From contig NZ_JACXZA010000007.1 in assembly GCF_014779765.1 (NCBI RefSeq), positions 301,442 to 365,441 of the forward strand: 64,000 bases of DNA, read 5' to 3'. Origin of the DNA: Paenibacillus terricola. GTDB lineage: Bacteria > Bacillota > Bacilli > Paenibacillales > Paenibacillaceae. The position numbers and the translations under genes were made by a program. Below the pieces are notes generated by a model. It saw only the letters and a list, made by a program, of their open reading frames with translations. It did not search any database and had not been told where the DNA came from. Shown here one piece after another: positions 55,479 to 64,000 of the stretch (positions within the stretch are counted from its first letter, which is position 1; every line of letters starts with the position of its first letter).

Positions 55479-56759
55479 CTATTTCTTCGCAATAACCGAG
55501 ACGCCGCCCATGTATGGACGCAGCACTTCCGGAATAACGATCGAACCGTCAGCTTGCTGGTAGTTCTCAAGAATCGCAGCGAACGTACGGCCAACTGCAA
55601 GACCTGAGCCGTTCAGCGTATGCACGAACTCTGGCTTGCTCTTCGGCTCGCGGCGGAAGCGGATCGCTGCGCGGCGCGCTTGGAAGTCCTCTACGTTCGA
55701 GCACGACGAGATTTCACGATACGTGTCTGCGCTTGGCAGCCACACTTCGAGATCATACGTCTTCGCAGCGGTGAAGCCCATATCGCCCGTGCACAACGAC
55801 AATACGCGGTATGGCAGACCAAGCAGCTGCAGCACTTTCTCTGCATTCGCCGTCATTTTCTCCAGCTCATCGTACGACGACTCTGGGTGAACGAGCTTCA
55901 GCAGCTCGACTTTGTTGAATTGGTGCTGGCGGATCAGGCCACGCGTATCGCGTCCTGCCGCACCCGCTTCAGAACGGAAACATGCGCTGTACGCGACAAA
56001 ATACTTCGGCAGATCTTCATTGCTCAGAATCTCTTCGCGCGCAATGTTCGTTACCGGAACTTCTGCCGTCGGAATCAGGTAGTAATCCGAGCCCTCAAGC
56101 TTGAATAGGTCTTCTTCGAACTTCGGCAGCTGACCTGTACCGAACAAGCTGTCGCGGTTAACGATATACGGCGGCAGCACTTCTTCGTAACCATGCTGGT
56201 CACTGTGCAGATCCATCATGAAGCTAATAAGCGCACGCTCAAGACGCGCACCCAAGCCACGGTAGAACACGAAGCGCGAACCTGTTACTTTGCCCGCGCG
56301 TTCGAAGTCGAGAATGCCAAGATCCTGCGCCAGCTCCCAGTGAGCCTTCGGCTCGAAGCCAAGCTCGGTAGGCGTACCAATACGGCGAATCTCCACATTG
56401 TCTTCTTCCGATGCGCCAACTGGCACCGACTCATGCGGCAGGTTCGGGATCGCCATCGTCAACTCTTCGATTTGCGTTTCCAATACGCGAATTTCGTCGT
56501 CGATTTCTTTGATCCGGTCGCCAACCTCACGCATTTCGATAATAAGCGCTTCTGCGTCGCCGCCCGATTTCTTCAGCTTCGCAACTTCTTGCGATACGAT
56601 ATTGCGGCGGTTCTTCAGATTGTCCGACTCCACCAGAATCTCGCGGCGACGCGTATCCAGCACCGGGAAAGCTGCTACGAGCTCTTCCGACTTGCCACGG
56701 TTAGCAAGTGCTTGCACCACTTTATCGTAATCATTTCTGAGCCACTTCACATCTAGCAC
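55479..56759 (-). CDS. serS: Seryl-tRNA synthetase
   Basis: 426 residues from a GTG at 56759 (AGAGGAG 8 bases upstream); starts [20 protein letters not shown] like other SerRS. N-terminal long coiled arm (about 30-105) that holds tRNA-Ser, then the class II catalytic core: motif 2 [20 protein letters not shown] and motif 3 at [18 protein letters not shown]. 63 bases after pdxT with a GCCGG hairpin but no T-box leader in the gap. Confidence 0.97.
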   Translation of the reverse strand: MLDVKWLRNDYDKVVQALANRGKSEELVAAFPVLDTRRREILVESDNLKNRRNIVSQEVAKLKKSGGDAEALIIEMREVGDRIKEIDDEIRVLETQIEELTMAIPNLPHESVPVGASEEDNVEIRRIGTPTELGFEPKAHWELAQDLGILDFERAGKVTGSRFVFYRGLGARLERALISFMMDLHSDQHGYEEVLPPYIVNRDSLFGTGQLPKFEEDLFKLEGSDYYLIPTAEVPVTNIAREEILSNEDLPKYFVAYSACFRSEAGAAGRDTRGLIRQHQFNKVELLKLVHPESSYDELEKMTANAEKVLQLLGLPYRVLSLCTGDMGFTAAKTYDLEVWLPSADTYREISSCSNVEDFQARRAAIRFRREPKSKPEFVHTLNGSGLAVGRTFAAILENYQQADGSIVIPEVLRPYMGGVSVIAKK

Positions 56760-56821
56760 GAATGATTCTCCTCTCAATATGAGCCGGCTGCCTCCATATG
56801 CTCACCGGCTTCGATTGCTTC

Positions 56822-57406
56822 TTAAACGCGGCTCGCTGCCGCCTCACGCGCCATGTCGACGAAATAAGCGTGAAGACGATAGTCGTCCGTCAGCTCCGGA
56901 TGGAACGAGCATGCCAGCAGGTTGTTCTGCCGAGCAGCTACAATCTCATCTTTATAAGTCGACAATACATCAACGCCTGCGCCAACTTCCTTAATAAGCG
57001 GAGCACGGATGAATACGGCACGAATCGGTTCATCGATGCCTTTAATGTCGAGATCCGTCTCGAAGCTTTCACGCTGACGGCCGAATGCATTACGCTGCAC
57101 CGTCATATCCATGAGCTCGAGATGCGCATCATCTTGGCCTTCGATGCGGTCCGCGAGAACGATAAGACCTGCGCATGTACCGAATAACGGCTTGCCTTCT
57201 GCCGAGAACTTCCGAATCGGGTCGATAAAATCATACTTCCGCATCAGCTTGCCGATCGTCGTGCTCTCCCCGCCAGGGATAACGAGACCATCAAGGCTGT
57301 CCAGCTCTTCCACACGTTTCACAGCAACGGCTTCCGCACCTGCTGCTTCCAGTCCGCGAATATGCTCTGCCACGGCGCCTTGCAGCGCCAATACGCCTAT
57401 TTTCAT
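56822..57406 (-). CDS. pdxT: Pyridoxal phosphate synthase glutaminase PdxT
   Basis: 194 residues. Supplies ammonia to PdxS for vitamin B6 synthesis. Class I glutaminase triad: Cys in FGTCAGLIVL, His and Glu in ACSFHPELTDD; the loop PGGESTTIGKL binds glutamine. Second gene after pdxS; a hairpin (57497-57525) sits in the gap and may lower its expression. Confidence 0.97.
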   Translation of the reverse strand: MKIGVLALQGAVAEHIRGLEAAGAEAVAVKRVEELDSLDGLVIPGGESTTIGKLMRKYDFIDPIRKFSAEGKPLFGTCAGLIVLADRIEGQDDAHLELMDMTVQRNAFGRQRESFETDLDIKGIDEPIRAVFIRAPLIKEVGAGVDVLSTYKDEIVAARQNNLLACSFHPELTDDYRLHAYFVDMAREAAASRV

Positions 57407-57496
57407 AACGGATACCTGCCTTTATGTTGACGCCTTCACATCGATCAGCGTTCGAATATGTACAACCATCTATAGCGTAGTATGCCCTTCATTGCC

Positions 57497-57525
57497 GAAA
57501 AGCCCCTGTTATAGGGGCTTTTCTC
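57497..57525 (-). terminator. Hairpin between pdxS and pdxT (partial terminator)
   Basis: 10-bp stem GAAAAGCCCC / GGGGCTTTTC with a poor T tract; probably lets part of transcription through to pdxT. Confidence 0.6.
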
Positions 57526-57553
57526 TCTGTTTGCAGAAGCAATGAACAGCTTA

Positions 57554-58435
57554 TTAGATGCTGCGGTCTTGCATGCGGTCGAAACCGGACAGCGTCTTAA
57601 TATCGATGCCTTTCATCGGCGTACCGAGGTTCTTCGATACTTCCGTAATCAGCTTGTAGTCTGTGTAGTGCGTCGTTGCTTCAACGATTGCGCGAGCGAA
57701 TTTCTCAGGGTTGTCCGATTTGAAGATACCGGAGCCTACGAATACGCCTTCAGCGCCAAGGTGCATCATGAGCGCCGCGTCAGCTGGTGTTGCTACGCCG
57801 CCTGCTGCGAAGTTTACAACTGGCAGCTTGCCAGCTTCCGCTACTTGAACGAGCAGATCGTAATTTACGCCCAGTACTTTAGCTTCGTTGAACAGCTCGT
57901 CCTTCGACAGGCTGGAAACACGACGGATTTGACCGTGGATCAGACGAAGGTGACGAACAGCCTCTACAACATTGCCCGTTCCTGGCTCGCCTTTAGTACG
58001 GATCATCGATGCGCCTTCTTGAATGCGGCGAAGGGCTTCGCCCAGGTCTTTCGCACCGCATACGAATGGAATTGTGAATTCGTTCTTGTTGATGTGGAAC
58101 ACTTCGTCAGCTGGCGTCAGTACTTCGCTCTCGTCGATGTAGTCAACGCCCATCGACTCCAGTACTTTAGCTTCTACATAGTGACCGATACGCGCTTTAG
58201 CCATAACCGGAATGGAAACGACTTTCGTTACCTCTTCAACGATCGTTGGGTCAGCCATGCGAGCCACGCCGCCTGCTGCACGAATGTCGGATGGAACGCG
58301 CTCAAGCGCCATTACTGCAACTGCGCCTGCTGCTTCAGCGATTTTTGCTTGCTCTGCGTTCATGACGTCCATGATGACGCCGCCTTTTTGCATTTCAGCC
58401 ATACCGCGTTTAACGCGCGAAGTTCCTGTTTCCAT
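57554..58435 (-). CDS. pdxS: Pyridoxal phosphate synthase subunit PdxS
   Basis: 293 residues, the (beta/alpha)8 synthase making pyridoxal phosphate from ribose-5-phosphate, glyceraldehyde-3-phosphate and ammonia. Highly conserved segments: [40 protein letters not shown] with the catalytic Lys in this region, and [20 protein letters not shown]. Forms a 12-mer with PdxT. Confidence 0.98.
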   Translation of the reverse strand: METGTSRVKRGMAEMQKGGVIMDVMNAEQAKIAEAAGAVAVMALERVPSDIRAAGGVARMADPTIVEEVTKVVSIPVMAKARIGHYVEAKVLESMGVDYIDESEVLTPADEVFHINKNEFTIPFVCGAKDLGEALRRIQEGASMIRTKGEPGTGNVVEAVRHLRLIHGQIRRVSSLSKDELFNEAKVLGVNYDLLVQVAEAGKLPVVNFAAGGVATPADAALMMHLGAEGVFVGSGIFKSDNPEKFARAIVEATTHYTDYKLITEVSKNLGTPMKGIDIKTLSGFDRMQDRSI

Positions 58436-58574
58436 CTCCTGAAAACCTCCTATTTATATGCGGATACAATGATAGCTCCGAATGTAACTCTAACCATTGA
58501 TTTTACATGAAGCGCAGCGAATCGGCAACCTTACAGCTGCGATTGCTGCGCTTCTAAAAGCTACATATTAAATT

Positions 58575-59888
58575 TTAGCCGAACAAGCCAGCAATTCCGC
58601 TGAACAGACTCGAGAAGAAGCTGCCAATGTTGCGGAACAACATCGTGAACCAGCCTGCTTTCTTCACGTCCTCAGCGGCAATTAGGTCAACCGTCTTCGT
58701 CAACTTTTGGCCGGAATCGGGGTTTTTATACTCATACGTTACCGTACCGAGCTTCTGGCCTTGTTTAATTGGTGCTTTCAGTTCACTATCCGGCAGCAGC
58801 TCCGTCTTCACGACATCCGCCTTCGCCTCGGCGCCTTTCTTCACGAGGAAGCTCACGTCATTGGCCGTGATGACACCAACCGATTTCTTTTTGCCCTTCG
58901 TTATTTTAACCGTTGGCACAGATTCTACGACAGTTTTCGGTGCAACAATCGTTTTCTTCTCGAAGCTTGCGTAAGCATAATCGTACAGCTTCGCTGTTTC
59001 GTGGAAGCGAGCGCCCTTCGACTTCGTGTTCATGACAACACTCACATAACGGAGTCCGTTAACTTGAACCGTACCTGTGAAGCAATAGCCTGCAGCGGAC
59101 AGATAGCCCGTCTTCATGCCGTCAACGCCTGGATATGCATAAGATTTAAGTGCTGTTACATCTTTATTCGATGCAAGCATGTAGTTGTAGTTAATCAGTT
59201 CGCCTTTGTCCCGCTCGCGGAACTTATAACGTGGAATACTTGCATATTCCAGAAACTCTGGATGTTCATTAACAATGGTTGCGGCCAGCTTCGCTTGGTC
59301 GCGAGCCGAAATAACCGTTGTATCTTCAAGACCGGCAGGTCCTGTATAATGCGCCGATGTCATACCGAGATTTTGCGCTGTTTCATTCATTTTATCGACA
59401 AAGCCTTGAACAGAACCGCCCACTTGCACCGCTAATGCGATTGTCGCATCGCTGGCCGAGCCGACTGCCATTGCGATATAAAGCTCTTTAACCGTATGTT
59501 TCTCGCCTACTGCCAGATAAACTTGGGAACCGTCCGGCGGAACCGTTGCTGCTTCCTCCGATGTAGATACAACCGTATCCCATGCAAGGCGGCCCGCTTT
59601 AATTTCTTCGAGTACGATGTACTCTGTCATCATCTTCGTCATGCTGGCCGGAGGCATTGGTTGATCCGCGTTCACTTCATACAACACCTGACCAGTCGTT
59701 GGCTCAATAAGAATTGCTGCCTTTGCATCAATACCAAGCGGATTGCTCGCTCCCGCAGAAGCTGTCGCATCCTTTGCTTCTCCTTCAGCAAAAGCTGCTG
59801 TGGAACCCAACGCCAACATAACCATCCATACTGCTAACAATGCCGCCACCATTGAGCGCAGGCGCCCCAGCTTGAAACTCACCTTCAA
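58575..59888 (-). CDS. dacA: D-alanyl-D-alanine carboxypeptidase (PBP5 type)
   Basis: 437 residues from a TTG at 59888 with GGGGAG 6 bases upstream (an ATG at 59909 has only a weak site). Signal peptide SMVAALLAVWMVMLALGSTA. Motifs: SMTK (PPASMTKMMTEYI), KTG (GVDGMKTGYLSAAGY); the middle motif reads SAS (VGSASDATIAL) instead of the usual SxN. A C-terminal beta domain and an amphipathic anchor (FTMLFRNIGSFFSSLFSGIA) follow. Trims peptidoglycan side chains in growing cells. Confidence 0.95.
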   Translation of the reverse strand: MKVSFKLGRLRSMVAALLAVWMVMLALGSTAAFAEGEAKDATASAGASNPLGIDAKAAILIEPTTGQVLYEVNADQPMPPASMTKMMTEYIVLEEIKAGRLAWDTVVSTSEEAATVPPDGSQVYLAVGEKHTVKELYIAMAVGSASDATIALAVQVGGSVQGFVDKMNETAQNLGMTSAHYTGPAGLEDTTVISARDQAKLAATIVNEHPEFLEYASIPRYKFRERDKGELINYNYMLASNKDVTALKSYAYPGVDGMKTGYLSAAGYCFTGTVQVNGLRYVSVVMNTKSKGARFHETAKLYDYAYASFEKKTIVAPKTVVESVPTVKITKGKKKSVGVITANDVSFLVKKGAEAKADVVKTELLPDSELKAPIKQGQKLGTVTYEYKNPDSGQKLTKTVDLIAAEDVKKAGWFTMLFRNIGSFFSSLFSGIAGLFG

Positions 59889-59951
59889 GTTATTCTCCCC
59901 ATTTCCCATAAGCTTTCGTCGTTCATTATTGTAACATAGTAAACGTATAAT

Positions 59952-60007
59952 GAAAAAGCCAGACAAGAGAGATTGCGTTAATCCGCAATTTCCCTTATCT
60001 GGCTTGT
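59952..60007 (-). terminator. Terminator of guaB
   Basis: Stem AAGCCAGA / TCTGGCTT with an inner ATTGCG/CGCAAT hairpin and T5 on the minus strand. Confidence 0.8.
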
Positions 60008-60046
60008 TCTGTTTAGCATCCAATGAGCGCTGCTATTCTACTAATC

Positions 60047-61531
<1,485 letters not shown>

Positions 61532-61570
61532 TCATCCTATATTTAGCTTGCTCTGACGGATATTATTGCA

Positions 61571-61599
61571 ATATTAGCAGAGGGGGTATAGGCTGTCAA
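61571..61599 (-). promoter_or_regulatory. guaB promoter
   Basis: Perfect TTGACA (61594-61599), 17-base spacer, TAATAT (61571-61576), about 60 bases before the start codon. Confidence 0.85.
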
Positions 61600-61713
61600 G
61601 GCTGTAAAATCGGCATTTTCAGCCGCTTTCATCGATATTTTCATGAAAAGGATGCGGGTTAACAGCGTTGCCAAAGAGCTAACATTGACTATTACAAAAG
61701 GTAAGTTACCTGT

Positions 61714-62856
61714 TCATCTATAGTTATATTTGCATGCCGCGCTCCACAACAGAAAGTCGTGTACGCCTTGATCATGCAACGCCTTGATCTGCTCTTTCAC
61801 AGCCTGCTTGTCATACACCATATGCGGATGCACCCATGTAGCCGTGAAGCTCTGCAGCCATGGACGCAGCTGAGCTGGCTTAATTCCGCTCTCTACCATC
61901 GCTTGATTACGCTTCTTCGCGTCTGCCATAGCACGGCTCACGATCGCATAAGGGTGCATATCGGGATCACGCACGCCATATATTCCGTTACCGTAATGCG
62001 ACGGATATATCATCGGCGATATATAGTCAACTTCTTGTCCAATCGCCCGCCAGCGTTGACCAATCCCCATATCATCAGTCGCTGAAGTAACAAGTCCGAA
62101 TACATCAGCCGATACTTTAGCTCCCTGACGATGAATAGCAGGCCGAGCTTGATGTAGGAAGCGTCGAATCGCTTCCGCGCGACTCCATCCATTCGCATTG
62201 GCTAACTTCACCTGCTTGGTTGTAATGCCTTCAGGAAACCGTACATAATCGAATTGGATCTCGTCAAAACCAAGCTTTGCCGCCTCAACCGCGATATTGA
62301 TGTTATAGTTCCACACTTCTTGATGGTAAGGATCGATCCACGGCCGCCCATGGCTGTCTTTCCACACTCCGCCGTCTTGACGGCGAATTGCTAATTGAGG
62401 TTTTCTCTTCGCCAGATATGGATCCTTAAATACGACTACTCGGCCAATCGTGTATACATGATCCTGATGCAGCTTCTGAAGAAGTTGCTTCATGTTCGCA
62501 ATTGTAGGGGATTGATCCGCTCCCGTCTGTTGAACAGCAGCATTGGAAGAACGATAGGTCAATCGTCCAAAATCATTTTTCACATCAATCACAACTGCAT
62601 TCAGATCAGTTTCGCGTATCAACTGCCGTAATTGATTCATCTTTGTGCTGTTGCCGGCAACCCATCCCGATACATAGATCCCTCGGATCGGCTGTCTTGC
62701 ACCCTTCGTGCTACCGGCCATCGTGCTGGCCGTCTTGGCGCCTACATAAGTAGGGGCCTGATCTGGCGTAAACAAGCCTGTTAACGCAAGCACCCCACAC
62801 AACAAAACAGCCGTTCCATACCTCATCCAACGTCGCGCTGTGCTTGCCCTTCTCAT
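61714..62856 (-). CDS. Putative glycoside hydrolase, DUF4015 type
   Basis: 380 residues. Signal peptide or anchor at about 12-28 (YGTAVLLCGVLALTGLF), then a TIM-barrel domain: GIYVSGWVAGNSTKMNQLRQ, NAVVIDVKNDFGRLTYRS, and GFDEIQFDYVRFPEGI with likely acidic catalytic residues; DYISPMIYPSHYGNGIYG is the family hallmark. Exported, probably acting on cell-wall or extracellular glycan. Substrate not established for the family as far as I know. Confidence 0.9.
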   Translation of the reverse strand: MRRASTARRWMRYGTAVLLCGVLALTGLFTPDQAPTYVGAKTASTMAGSTKGARQPIRGIYVSGWVAGNSTKMNQLRQLIRETDLNAVVIDVKNDFGRLTYRSSNAAVQQTGADQSPTIANMKQLLQKLHQDHVYTIGRVVVFKDPYLAKRKPQLAIRRQDGGVWKDSHGRPWIDPYHQEVWNYNINIAVEAAKLGFDEIQFDYVRFPEGITTKQVKLANANGWSRAEAIRRFLHQARPAIHRQGAKVSADVFGLVTSATDDMGIGQRWRAIGQEVDYISPMIYPSHYGNGIYGVRDPDMHPYAIVSRAMADAKKRNQAMVESGIKPAQLRPWLQSFTATWVHPHMVYDKQAVKEQIKALHDQGVHDFLLWSAACKYNYR

Positions 62857-63350
62857 CGGTAAACCGCCTCCTTCTCAACGCGTTCTTTACGTGTAGTATT
62901 AGCGATTCACCGAATTAGCTTGAGAAGGATATATATCCAATAACGGCCGATGATCACGAAGTAAAATCTAGGAGCTTACTCGACGACGAATCTTGATCCA
63001 GCCTTCGAACTCCAAAGCTTATGCTTCCGATGTAGTTTCCTCCGGAAACCTTGCAGCTCATGTAGGTTTTGCCTACACTCCGCTACTCATTCTACAGTCT
63101 GAACCAACCTTCTCGGTGCTGATCGACCTCTACATAAATCTTTTCCCGTTCCGTAAACATCAAAAAAACCGTGCCATAATTTACACAGCTTACTTTATCG
63201 TCGTCCCATACTCTAAGACCCCTGCAGTACAAGAATGAATCCTCCGTTGATCACGAACAATCTCAAATTGCTTATTCGACGTAAAATGCTGAATTGGCAC
63301 TCATCACGATACTGATCCACTTAATATAGTTCGTTTCTCATTCCGAAAAC
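62857..63350. repeat. Decayed copy of the 5S flanking spacer
   Basis: 62940-63190 repeats, with many changes, the spacer at 63508-63710 (CGGCC.GTGATCACGA, TTACTCGACG.CGAATCTTGA, CAACCTTCTCGGTGCTGA, AAAAAACCGTG), but the 5S gene that should follow to the left is missing. No protein gene seen here. Confidence 0.7.
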
Positions 63351-63352
63351 AA

Positions 63353-63382
63353 CAAAAAAGCCGTGTCATTAAGACACGGCTT
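63353..63382 (-). terminator. Terminator of the diverged 5S copy
   Basis: AAGCCGTGTC / GACACGGCTT stem plus T6; identical to 63693-63723. Confidence 0.85.
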
Positions 63383-63389
63383 GCTTCGT

Positions 63390-63505
63390 GCTTGGCGTCG
63401 TCCTACTCTTCCAGGACCCTGCGGTCCAAGTACCATTGGCGCTGGAGGACTTAACGGTCGTGTTCGGTATTAGTACGCGTAGAACCACTCCACCATCGAC
63501 ACCAA
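63390..63505 (-). rRNA. Diverged 5S rRNA copy (probable pseudogene)
   Basis: Same 116-base span as the copy at 63731 but with about nine changes, including GTTCCCATACC to GTACTAATACC in the most conserved loop and GGGAGAG to GGAAGAG. No 23S or 16S lies directly upstream; it follows the normal 5S in tandem. Confidence 0.8.
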
Positions 63506-63692
63506 ACAATAATCGGCCAGTGATCACGATGAAAACTCAAGAAGTTTACTCGACGTCGAATCTTGAACCGGCTCTCGAAGTCCGCTACTCATGTAGGTCC
63601 TAACCTACACTCCGTTGCTCCTTCTTCGATCCAATTCAACCTTCTCGGTGCTGACTGGCCTTTATATACATCTTTTCTCGTTCCGTATAACA

Positions 63693-63723
63693 ACAAAAAA
63701 GCCGTGTCATTAAGACACGGCTT
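63693..63723 (-). terminator. rRNA operon terminator
   Basis: AAGCCGTGTC / GACACGGCTT stem plus T6 just after the normal 5S. Confidence 0.85.
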
Positions 63724-63730
63724 GCTTCGT

Positions 63731-63846
63731 GCTTGGCGTCGTCCTACTCTCCCAGGACCCTGCGGTCCAAGTACCATTGGCGCTGGAGGACTTAACGGTC
63801 GTGTTCGGTATGGGAACGCGTGGAACCCCTCCGCCATCGACACCAA
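63731..63846 (-). rRNA. 5S rRNA
   Basis: Canonical Firmicute 5S: GGTGTCGATGGCGGAGGGG, TTCCACGCGTTCCCATACCG, AACACGACCGTTAAGTCCTC, ending GGGAGAGTAGGACGACGCCA. Lies about 110 bases after the 23S end. Confidence 0.97.
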
Positions 63847-63959
63847 ACATGTTCGACTGATGATCAGTCTCACTAATTGAAGGTTACACCTTCAAAACTG
63901 GATGCGAATGTTGAATCCTTAGCTTTAGCATTTGCTTTACCTTCCGAAGAAGGATTTTA

Positions 63960-64000
63960 GGATAAGCCCTCGATCGATTAGTACTCGTCAGCTGCACGCA
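63960..64000 (-). rRNA. 23S rRNA, 3' end (partial)
   Basis: The minus strand reads GACGAGTACTAATCGATCGA then GGGCTTATCC, the conserved last helix of 23S. The rest of the operon lies right of the window; the exact 3' end is uncertain by a few bases. Confidence 0.9.

Noticed and set aside
56760..56821. T-box leader for serS
   Set aside because: The gap to pdxT is only about 60 bases and lacks the T-box sequence.
57542..58510. 322-residue plus-strand frame opposite pdxS
   Set aside because: pdxS is beyond doubt and the antisense product has no plausible composition or ribosome site.
63388..63880. Reading frames over the rRNA end
   Set aside because: They overlap 5S rRNA genes.

Overview
The window looks like a low-to-moderate GC, endospore-forming, flagellated Firmicute of the Paenibacillaceae type. 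The right end carries the classic origin-proximal order of Bacillales read leftwards: 3' end of 23S rRNA, 5S rRNA, guaB, dacA, pdxS, pdxT, serS, tRNA-Ser, with tadA further left. There is also a minor spore protein gene (sspP), a Spo0E-type phosphatase, a sporulation-type histidine kinase and motAB. Start sites mostly have strong AGGAGG-type ribosome binding sites, and several genes use GTG or TTG. Genus is an inference; no search was run.

Layout. 1-3.2 kb: a YesN/YesM-type two-component pair on the minus strand, with the regulator cut by the window edge. 3.2-24 kb: an accessory, partly AT-rich zone. It holds a secreted lipoprotein, a matrixin-like metalloprotease with a secreted partner, OsmC, a LacI regulator divergent from cysDN (sulfate activation), GNAT and MerR genes, a fibronectin-type repeat protein, an aldo-keto reductase and a rhodanese. 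Many decayed fragments lie between them: an integrase N-terminus, a DoxX-like gene with a stop codon, and repeated gene 3' tails. 24-36 kb: hydrolase, MFS transporter, motAB, rluF, a sporulation-type kinase, a DnaA-box cluster in front of tadA, a Spo0E-like gene and a GntR/membrane protein pair. 36-38 kb: tRNA-Arg with a copy of its 3' end 0.6 kb away flanking an FlxA-like gene, an unexplained tandem repeat, and a DUF421 gene. 38-47 kb: a fused NirB-NirD nitrite reductase, a sugar or glycerol-phosphate type ABC importer lacking its ATPase, and two beta-lactamase-fold hydrolases. 47-51 kb: a type III polyketide cluster (synthase, methyltransferase, FAD oxidoreductase). 51-55 kb: a lipoprotein, small spore-associated genes and an ECF sigma factor with a very long C-terminal extension. 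55-64 kb: the conserved origin-side block and the end of an rRNA operon with one normal and one diverged 5S gene.

The strongest unexplained signal is a family of near-identical intergenic hairpin terminators on the minus strand between 3.3 and 23 kb. Several copies still carry the last codons of a gene that is otherwise missing: one 134-bp block is present twice with two differences, and the rhodanese C-terminal tail occurs three times. This suggests repeated gene replacement or deletion by recombination at conserved 3' ends. Other signals worth following are the sigma-factor fusion, the DnaA-box cluster, the tRNA-Arg direct repeat, two MerR promoters with 19-bp spacers, and paired palindromes between lacI and cysDN.
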